From Chryseobacterium gleum (GTDB taxonomy: Bacteria; Bacteroidota; Bacteroidia; Flavobacteriales_D; Sanyastnellaceae), in contig CALQJP020000053.1 in the NCBI GenBank assembly GCA_943330925.2, forward strand, positions 1 to 10,175: a stretch of 10,175 bases of DNA. Reading direction: 5' to 3'. The notes beneath the pieces are model-generated. The model saw only the letters and a list, made by a program, of their open reading frames with translations. It was not told the origin of the DNA and searched no databases. Within the stretch, counting starts at the first letter, position 1. Each line of letters begins with the position of its first letter. Shown here one piece after another: positions 4,851 to 10,175 of this stretch. Position numbers and translations under genes: made by a program.

Positions 4851-6287
4851 ATGCAAGAACGGGCGGTCAAAAAAAATCAAGTGCTGGAACTCGTCATCTC
4901 CGACATGGCTTTCGGTGGTGTTGGTATTGGTAAAATTCAGACAGAACAGGGCGAATTTGCGGTGTTTGTCCAAAACGCAATACCCGGTCAACGGGTGTTG
5001 GCGCGCGTAGAAAAAGCGCAAAAACGTTTTGCCGAATGCAAGTTGGTTGAGATTCTTGAGTCATCGCCCGATGAAGTTGCGGTTCCCTATCAAGCAATAC
5101 CCGGTGCGCCCTATGCGACACTCCCTATCGAACTACAGCGACAATACAAGCGCCGAACAACGCTTGAGCTATTTCGCAGAATTGGTAAGATTGCCCATAT
5201 CGAAGAGGTGTTCGATGAATACATTGAATCGCCTGCAACGTGGCACTACCGCAATAAAATGGAGTACGCTTTCTCCGTCATCCGTTTCGATTTGGAGGAG
5301 AAAAAGGAATACGATGATTTCGGGCTTGGGTTCAAGCATCGTGGCACCTGGTGGTGTGTAGAAAATTTGGATCGCGATTCGGGTCTATTCGATCAAGAGT
5401 TGGAAGAACAACTACGCCACATTCGTCAATGGTCTATCGACACAGGGCTTCCCGCATGGCACCCACCTGCGCATCACGGTTTTTTCCGATACCTCGTGGT
5501 GCGAAAAAGTTTCGCCACCAACGAGCTGCTCATAAACTTGGTTACTTCAGAGAAAGAGGTCGACACCTTCGATGCGAATGCGTTTGTAGCATTTCTCCAG
5601 CAACAGCTGGGTGCTCGTCTTGCCGGTGTAATTCACACTATCAATCCCAATACGGGCGATCGAATAGATCCACTTTCCGGACAAACGAAATTGCTGTGGG
5701 GAAGCCCGTTTATCGTAGAGAACATTCATGGATTGAAATTCGAAATCAGCATGACGAGTTTCTTCCAGACCAATCCGCGTAGCGCTGAAAAGCTCTATTC
5801 TAAAGTGCTCGAGTATGCGGGCGTGCGCGATTCTGACGATGGCACTGTAATCCTTGATCTGTTTTGCGGAACGGGCACCATTACTCAGTTGTTGGCCAAG
5901 GAAAGCGGTAAAAAAATTATCGGTGTCGATATTGTCGAAGCGGCCATTCTCGACGCACGTCGCAATGCAGAGCGCAATGAGGTCGATAACCTTGAGTTTT
6001 TCGCAGCCGATGTAGGGAAGTTCTTGCTCGAGTATCCGCAATATCAAGGTCGCATTGGCTGTGCAGTGCTCGATCCGCCTCGAGGTGGAATTGCTCCGAA
6101 AACCTTGCGGAAAATTATTGCGTTGGGAGCACGCCGCATTGTATACGTTTCGTGCAACCCCGCTACACAGGCCCGCGATACCATCGACTTGCTGGCTGCC
6201 GGCTATTCCTTGCGAAGAATGAGTCTCGTGGATCAATTCCCACATACTTCACACGTAGAAACGGTGGCCTGGTTTGAGTTGAATTGA
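4851..6287 (+). CDS. rlmD: 23S rRNA (uracil-C5) methyltransferase, RlmD/TrmA family
   Basis: 478 residues. An N-terminal TRAM-like RNA-binding domain (about 8-65, with DMAFGGVGIGKI) precedes the class I methyltransferase domain. Motifs: FFQTNP with Q306, SAM-binding motif I ILDLFCGTGT at 334-343, DPPRGG, the catalytic nucleophile C435 in YVSCNPAT and the general-base glutamate E470 in HVETVA. The enzyme makes 5-methyluridine in RNA, in E. coli RlmD at U1939 of 23S rRNA. The family's 4Fe-4S motif (CxxxxxCGGC) should lie near residues 78-92, but this protein reads VPYQAIPGAPYATLP there, with no cysteine; the only earlier cysteine is C63. It thus belongs to a cluster-free subgroup, and its target base could be another uridine. 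The family and chemistry are secure, the symbol less so. It starts 48 bp from the divergent symporter gene. Confidence 0.85.
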   Translation: MQERAVKKNQVLELVISDMAFGGVGIGKIQTEQGEFAVFVQNAIPGQRVLARVEKAQKRFAECKLVEILESSPDEVAVPYQAIPGAPYATLPIELQRQYKRRTTLELFRRIGKIAHIEEVFDEYIESPATWHYRNKMEYAFSVIRFDLEEKKEYDDFGLGFKHRGTWWCVENLDRDSGLFDQELEEQLRHIRQWSIDTGLPAWHPPAHHGFFRYLVVRKSFATNELLINLVTSEKEVDTFDANAFVAFLQQQLGARLAGVIHTINPNTGDRIDPLSGQTKLLWGSPFIVENIHGLKFEISMTSFFQTNPRSAEKLYSKVLEYAGVRDSDDGTVILDLFCGTGTITQLLAKESGKKIIGVDIVEAAILDARRNAERNEVDNLEFFAADVGKFLLEYPQYQGRIGCAVLDPPRGGIAPKTLRKIIALGARRIVYVSCNPATQARDTIDLLAAGYSLRRMSLVDQFPHTSHVETVAWFELN

Positions 6288-6305
6288 TCGATTTGTGTAT
6301 TTTTG
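6273..6305 (+). promoter_or_regulatory. Bacteroidota-type promoter of the phosphoribosyltransferase gene
   Basis: TTTG (6273-6276), 21 nt, then TATTTTTG (6298-6305) fits the consensus TTTG-N19-21-TAnnTTTG. The -33 lies in the last codons of the methyltransferase gene. The ATG at 6311 starts 5 nt after the -7 element, implying a leaderless or nearly leaderless mRNA. Confidence 0.7.
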
Positions 6306-6310
6306 AAGCA

Positions 6311-6817
6311 ATGACCAAAGAGCCAACCCTCATCTTAAACGCCCGACAAATCAACCAGAAGTTGATTCGCATGACCCATGAAATTCATGAGAATCACTAC
6401 AAGGAAAAGGAGCTCGTTTTGGTTGGTATCGAAGGACGTGGCAGTCAGCTCGCCAATCGATTGTTCAAGCAGTTATCGGAAATCAGTGAACTTGCATTGA
6501 CCATCGAGGAGATTAAACTAAACAAGGATAAACCGCTTTCGGAACCACTTCAATTCACAGGCGAGTTGAAGGCGCTGAAAGGAAAATCGGTGGTGCTTAT
6601 TGATGATGTGCTGAACAGCGGCAAAACACTGATGTATGCTGCGCGATTTTTACTTGAGGTAGATATTAAATCGCTCACGATTGTAACGCTGGTGGATCGC
6701 TATCACAGGAAGTTTCCTATTCGACCGGATATTGTAGGGTTGACCCTCTCAACCAATTTGAGAGAACATGTTACAGTGAATCTGACGAAGGGTAAGGAAG
6801 CTGTTTATCTAGATTAG
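6311..6817 (+). CDS. PyrR-like phosphoribosyltransferase
   Basis: 168 residues from the ATG at 6311. The type I phosphoribosyltransferase fold is shown by the 5-phosphoribosyl-pyrophosphate loop VLIDDVLNSGKT at 95-106, with the usual two acidic residues and small-residue turn, and by VGIEGRG at 38-44, the early loop that binds pyrophosphate. Size and overall pattern resemble PyrR, which acts as a uracil phosphoribosyltransferase and, in Gram-positive bacteria, as an attenuator of pyrimidine genes. No pyrimidine genes or attenuator are nearby, so only the general reaction (base plus PRPP) is supported. A TTG at 6284 gives a longer frame, but it overlaps the preceding stop codon and the promoter. 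It converges with the HTH gene, 8 nt between stops. Confidence 0.85.
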   Translation: MTKEPTLILNARQINQKLIRMTHEIHENHYKEKELVLVGIEGRGSQLANRLFKQLSEISELALTIEEIKLNKDKPLSEPLQFTGELKALKGKSVVLIDDVLNSGKTLMYAARFLLEVDIKSLTIVTLVDRYHRKFPIRPDIVGLTLSTNLREHVTVNLTKGKEAVYLD

Positions 6818-6825
6818 CCTGAGCC

Positions 6826-7305
6826 CTAGATTTTGTTGCTTTCCTTTTGCGCTTTAATCATTGAAATTACTTCCAGTTGCTGCTCAGTCTTTTGCATGTC
6901 ATACTCAAGCCATTTATGCAACTGCGACACCAAGTCTTTTATTTGCAATTGGAGTTCAGAAATGGTTTTGTTTTGAGCCACAATCATATCATACATTTCT
7001 GCAGTCGGCTGCAAATCTGTACTCGTCATTGATTTTGATTCCGCATGAAGGGCATACTCGATAATCGAACCCAGACTTTCTCCTTGTTCATATAGGTAAA
7101 CCAGTCGCAACAAATCAACATTCAACAATTTGTTGAATTGCATAATCATTCCCGGGCGCATACTACCGGCAAGAATACGTTGATTAAAGTTCGAAGGACT
7201 TGTATCTAAATCAAGTGCAACCTGCCTTTGCGACAAGTTTTTTGCATCTAATAGGGCCATTACCACCTTGCTGAATGCCTCTCTCTGCTTTGACTCCATG
7301 TTCAT
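6826..7305 (-). CDS. HTH (XRE/Cro-like) DNA-binding protein with C-terminal coiled coil
   Basis: 159 residues from ATG at 7305; a second ATG at 7299 is two codons in. Residues 10-65 form a helix-turn-helix domain with LSQRQVALDLDTSPSNFNQR at 24-43 as the turn and recognition helix, in the style of Cro/C1 regulators. Residues from about 105 to the end are rich in leucine and charged residues with 7-residue spacing (TISELQLQIKDLVSQLHKWL), a likely dimerising coiled coil. No ligand or protease domain is seen. The frame continues upstream to a TTG at 7377, but the extra residues are unlike a protein N-terminus. The gene looks more AT-rich than its neighbours, suggesting later arrival between the phosphoribosyltransferase and aroK. 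The palindrome at 7396-7415 is a candidate operator. What it regulates is unknown. Confidence 0.8.
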   Translation of the reverse strand: MNMESKQREAFSKVVMALLDAKNLSQRQVALDLDTSPSNFNQRILAGSMRPGMIMQFNKLLNVDLLRLVYLYEQGESLGSIIEYALHAESKSMTSTDLQPTAEMYDMIVAQNKTISELQLQIKDLVSQLHKWLEYDMQKTEQQLEVISMIKAQKESNKI

Positions 7306-7395
7306 GTTGGTAAAGTTGAGAATAAATAATGGATTGGTTGTCAACAATATGTGTTTAAAAATGACAAAAACAACCAAAATCAGTTGAGGAAATTA

Positions 7396-7415
7396 ATAAA
7401 ATGCATGCATTTTAT
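7396..7415. promoter_or_regulatory. 20-bp perfect palindrome, candidate operator
   Basis: ATAAAATGCATGCATTTTAT is symmetric over all 20 positions. It lies 91 bp upstream of the HTH gene and 37 bp beyond the end of aroK. A weak minus-strand -7-like sequence, TATTGTTG (7349-7342), lies between it and the HTH start, with a TTG 21 nt further upstream. It could bind the HTH dimer. No T-tract makes it a good terminator of aroK, although its AT-rich arms could form a hairpin. Confidence 0.5.
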
Positions 7416-7452
7416 GAATGATACAAAAAATGGATTCGCGATCGAGGCTCTA

Positions 7453-7947
7453 TCAGCAAAAGTTGCCGGTAATCATGCCGACCAATTCACTCGGGGGTAA
7501 CTCACCATTAACGATGAAGTGCGCTTGAGAGTAGGTCATTTCGCGTTCAAGCATGTGTTTTTCTATTCCCTCTAATTGTTGAGAAAGAAGGGGGCGAGTT
7601 TCTGCTGAATGTGCAATTCGCATTTGAATAATGTGCGCTGAACATCTTAAGTAAACGGTGTGGCAATGCTCATTCAGTCGGCGCATGTGATCCAAAAAAC
7701 AAGGTGTTCCTCCACCGGTGGCCAGTATGAATGGGGTGTTTTGGGATAAGATTTCCATTAAAGCATTTGATTCAAGCTGTCGGAAATACGTTTCGCCCTT
7801 TTCGCCAAACAATGCAGCGATTGTTTTCCCTTCACGCGTTTCAATCACTTTATCCAAATCAATGAAAGGAATACTCATGCGCTCTGAAAGCAATTTGCCG
7901 ACGGTCGATTTTCCAGACCCCATATAGCCGACTAAAGCAATGCGCAA
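7453..7947 (-). CDS. aroK: Shikimate kinase
   Basis: 164 residues, normal for AroK. It phosphorylates shikimate at the 3-OH with ATP in the cytoplasm, the fifth step of the shikimate pathway to aromatic amino acids. Motifs: Walker A GYMGSGKST at 7-15, substrate-binding D32 in FIDLDKVIE, R56 in YFRQLE, the glycine triplet GGGTP at 78-82, lid arginine R118 in ETRPLL and R135 near the C-terminus. The start is a TTG at 7947 (TTG-CGC-ATT): the in-frame stop TAA is six codons upstream with no ATG between, and the protein begins MRIALVGYMG as expected. No other aro gene is close. It diverges from clpB across 150 bp, in which I see no convincing promoter for it. Confidence 0.95.
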   Translation of the reverse strand: MRIALVGYMGSGKSTVGKLLSERMSIPFIDLDKVIETREGKTIAALFGEKGETYFRQLESNALMEILSQNTPFILATGGGTPCFLDHMRRLNEHCHTVYLRCSAHIIQMRIAHSAETRPLLSQQLEGIEKHMLEREMTYSQAHFIVNGELPPSELVGMITGNFC

Positions 7948-8042
7948 AATTTCCAGATTGATTTAAGTCTGCCAATTTACCCGATTTCTTGCTTACACTG
8001 CGACAAATAAGACAGTCATTTTCAAGAAACAATGTCATAATT

Positions 8043-8058
8043 ACTGCTCTTTAGCAGT
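8043..8058. other. Small hairpin in the aroK-clpB intergenic region
   Basis: ACTGCT-CTTT-AGCAGT is a perfect 6-bp stem with a 4-nt loop, about 40 bp before clpB. It is not a CIRCE (HrcA) operator, which has TTAGCACTC arms. The 150-bp region 7948-8097 has no full-consensus promoter: TAGCATTG (8064-8071) differs from the -7 consensus at one base but lacks a -33. Regulation of clpB is therefore not readable here. Confidence 0.35.
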
Positions 8059-8097
8059 GGTATTAGCATTGGTAAACAGACGCCAAATTCGAAAAAT

Positions 8098-10175
8098 ATG
8101 GATTTCTCAAAATTCACGCTGAAAACACAAGAGGCCATTCAAAAGGCACAACAGGTTGCTTTGGAGAAGGGCCATCAAACGATTGAAAACGCGCACCTAC
8201 TCCAGGGTGTAATGCTTGCTGATACCACTATTACTCCTTTCTTGTTGAAGAAGCTAAACGTCAATGTTGCGATGCTGCAACAGGCATTGGAAAAAATGCT
8301 CGACAGCTTTCCGAAGGTAAGCGGCGGGAGCATGAGCCTTTCTTCGGAGGCAAACGTGTCCATCAATCGAGCCCAGAATTTTCTGAAGGAATTCAACGAT
8401 GAGTTTGTTGCTATTGAGCACTTGTTGCTCGCTATAGGTGAAGGCAACGACAAAGCTTCTCAAATGATGCGAGACGCGGGTGTTACTTCCAAAGAATTGA
8501 AAAAGGCGATTCTTGAGTTGCGAAAAGGCCAGCGTGTTACTTCGGCATCGCAAGAAGAGACTTACAATTCGCTCGAGAAGTATGCGAAGAATTTGAACAA
8601 ACTCGCACGCGATGGGAAGCTCGACCCGGTGATAGGGCGCGATGAAGAGATTCGCCGTGTGATGCAGATTCTTTCGCGCCGCACGAAAAACAATCCGATT
8701 ATCATCGGCGAACCGGGTACGGGTAAAACAGCCATAGCAGAAGGTATTGCACACCGCATCATCAACGGCGACGTTCCTGAGAATCTCAAGACAAAGCAGA
8801 TGTATTCGCTCGATATGGCTGCGCTCATCGCAGGAGCCAAATACAAGGGTGAGTTCGAAGAGCGATTGAAAGCCGTAGTGAACGAAGTGCAAAAGAGCGA
8901 TGGTGAAATAATCCTCTTCATTGATGAAATCCACACGCTCGTGGGCGCAGGTGGTGGAGAAGGAGCGATGGATGCCGCCAATATTCTGAAGCCGGCACTG
9001 GCACGCGGGGAGCTGCGTGCCATTGGCGCAACCACGTTGAATGAATATCAGAAATACTTCGAGAAAGACAAGGCGCTCGAACGCCGCTTTCAAAAAGTGA
9101 TGATTGATGAGCCCGATCGTGATGCGGCTATTTCCATTCTCCGCGGATTGAAGGAAAAGTATGAAACCCATCACAAGGTTCAGATAAAAGACGACGCCAT
9201 CATAGCTGCAGTGGAACTCTCGCAGCGTTATATCACCGATCGTTTTTTGCCTGACAAGGCTATAGACTTAATAGACGAAGCCGCTTCCAAGTTGCGCATG
9301 GAAATCAACTCCAAACCCATGGAGCTCGATGAATTGGAGCGTAAAATCATGCAGCTTGAAATTGAACGCGAGGCCATCAAACGGGAGGGCGATGAAGTGA
9401 AACTTGCTGACTTGAATAGAGTCATCGGTGAACTAAGCGAGGAGCGAAATGCGCTTGCTGCAAAATGGCAGAGCGAAAAGGATGTGGTAGAAACCATTCA
9501 AAACGCAAAAGCTTCAATCGAAGATTTGAAGTTGCAAGCCGAGCAAGCTGAGCGTGAAGGAAACTACGGACTCGTAGCGGAGATTCGCTATGGCCGCATG
9601 AAAGAGCAAGAGCAACGGATTGACGAAGGTCGCGTCAAATTGCAGGAGCTTCAATTAAATTCCAAGATGCTGAAGGAAGAAGTAGATCCGGAAGAGATTG
9701 CAGATGTGGTTTCTCGTTGGACGGGCATACCTGTAAAGGCGCTGGTGGAAAGCGAACGCGCGAAGTTGTTGCGACTCGAGGATGAACTCGGCAAACGCGT
9801 AGTGGGTCAGCACGAGGCAATCGTGGCTCTGAGCGATGCCGTGCGTCGAAGCCGAGCAGGACTAAGCGATGAACGCAAACCCATTGGTTCTTTCATCTTC
9901 CTGGGAACAACCGGCGTGGGTAAAACAGAACTGGCCAAGGCATTGAGTGATTTTCTGTTCAACGATGAAAATGCGATGACACGCATAGATATGAGCGAGT
10001 ATCAGGAGCGCCATACGGTAAGTCGATTAGTGGGTGCTCCTCCCGGATACGTGGGCTACGATGAGGGAGGGCAGCTCACTGAGGCCGTTCGAAGAAAGCC
10101 GTATTCGGTTATTCTGCTAGATGAAATTGAGAAGGCACACCCCGACGTGTTCAACGTGCTTTTGCAAGTGCTCGA
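8098..10175 (+). CDS. clpB: ATP-dependent chaperone (disaggregase) ClpB, 3' end missing
   Basis: 692 codons from ATG 8098 to the window edge; the family is usually about 860-870 residues, so roughly 170 are cut off. Domains in order: Clp N-terminal double repeat (1 to about 145), first AAA+ module with Walker A GEPGTGKT at 204-211, pore loop KYKGEFE and Walker B LFIDE at 273-277, then a long coiled-coil middle domain from about 400 to 520 (charged repeats such as LERKIMQLEIEREAIKREGD), then the second AAA+ module with Walker A GTTGVGKT at 603-610, pore motif GYVG and Walker B ILLDE at 672-676. The long middle domain separates ClpB from ClpA and favours it over short-linker ClpC. The hexamer threads aggregated proteins through its pore with DnaK help after heat stress. 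No motif is damaged in the part present. Confidence 0.97.
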   Translation, partial: MDFSKFTLKTQEAIQKAQQVALEKGHQTIENAHLLQGVMLADTTITPFLLKKLNVNVAMLQQALEKMLDSFPKVSGGSMSLSSEANVSINRAQNFLKEFNDEFVAIEHLLLAIGEGNDKASQMMRDAGVTSKELKKAILELRKGQRVTSASQEETYNSLEKYAKNLNKLARDGKLDPVIGRDEEIRRVMQILSRRTKNNPIIIGEPGTGKTAIAEGIAHRIINGDVPENLKTKQMYSLDMAALIAGAKYKGEFEERLKAVVNEVQKSDGEIILFIDEIHTLVGAGGGEGAMDAANILKPALARGELRAIGATTLNEYQKYFEKDKALERRFQKVMIDEPDRDAAISILRGLKEKYETHHKVQIKDDAIIAAVELSQRYITDRFLPDKAIDLIDEAASKLRMEINSKPMELDELERKIMQLEIEREAIKREGDEVKLADLNRVIGELSEERNALAAKWQSEKDVVETIQNAKASIEDLKLQAEQAEREGNYGLVAEIRYGRMKEQEQRIDEGRVKLQELQLNSKMLKEEVDPEEIADVVSRWTGIPVKALVESERAKLLRLEDELGKRVVGQHEAIVALSDAVRRSRAGLSDERKPIGSFIFLGTTGVGKTELAKALSDFLFNDENAMTRIDMSEYQERHTVSRLVGAPPGYVGYDEGGQLTEAVRRKPYSVILLDEIEKAHPDVFNVLLQVL

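Noticed and set aside
4803..5021. 73-residue N-terminal extension of the symporter
   Set aside because: It lies antisense to the methyltransferase start and its promoter, shows no DASS features, and a -7 box immediately precedes the ATG at 4802.
5547..6245. 232-codon open frame on the minus strand
   Set aside because: It lies opposite the methyltransferase catalytic domain, whose motifs are intact in the + frame.
8043..8058. CIRCE/HrcA heat-shock operator before clpB
   Set aside because: The arms (ACTGCT/AGCAGT, 4-nt loop) do not match the TTAGCACTC-N9-GAGTGCTAA operator.
8254..9174. 306-codon open frame on the minus strand
   Set aside because: It is antisense to clpB, whose frame has every expected AAA+ motif; the minus-strand protein has no recognisable domain.

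Overview
The window comes from a member of the Bacteroidota. The best evidence is its promoters: several positions match the atypical Bacteroidota sigma-A promoter (TTTG or TTG, 19-21 nt, then TAnnTTTG). The genes (an FtsE of the Bacteroidota type, a cysteine-poor RlmD/TrmA-like methyltransferase, ClpB, and a loose set of housekeeping genes separated by short-period palindromic repeats) fit as well. I cannot place it below phylum level with confidence, although a flavobacterial lineage seems likely. Both window ends cut through genes.

Layout. (1) 1-2190: the C-terminal part of a family 4-type glycosyltransferase on + meets, tail to tail with one base between, a two-gene minus-strand operon, ftsE followed by a family 2 glycosyltransferase, which overlap by one base at TAATG. 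(2) 2191-3368: about 1.2 kb without protein genes, the accessory-looking part of the window. It holds a minus-strand tRNA cluster (Ser-GCT, Pro-TGG, Arg-TCT), two of whose genes have recognisable promoters. The cluster is bracketed by two identical 112-bp direct repeats, each with a GC-rich terminator-like hairpin and each running into a 7-nt tandem/inverted array. A 44-nt 3' fragment of a tRNA-Arg(CCT), broken in the anticodon stem, lies on the far side of the second copy. Two more short-period repeats (8-nt units) flank the region. (3) 3369-6817: a DASS/SLC13 anion symporter (minus) diverges from an rlmD/trmA-like rRNA methyltransferase (+), followed by a PyrR-like phosphoribosyltransferase (+) with its own near-consensus promoter. 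(4) 6826-7947: an AT-richer HTH regulator with a C-terminal coiled coil and a 20-bp perfect palindrome upstream, then shikimate kinase aroK, both minus. (5) 8098-end: the first 692 codons of the disaggregase clpB.

The protein genes are mostly conserved and do not form one pathway: cell envelope/division (ftsE, glycosyltransferases), RNA modification and translation (methyltransferase, tRNAs), nucleotide and aromatic amino-acid metabolism (phosphoribosyltransferase, aroK) and protein quality control (clpB). I do not see a new defence or biosynthetic system. The unusual material is the repeat-rich tRNA region: a broken tRNA-Arg, an identical downstream flank attached to two diverged tRNA-Arg sequences, and several unrelated families of palindromic 7- or 8-nt arrays. 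The HTH gene with its palindrome is a second, smaller point of interest.
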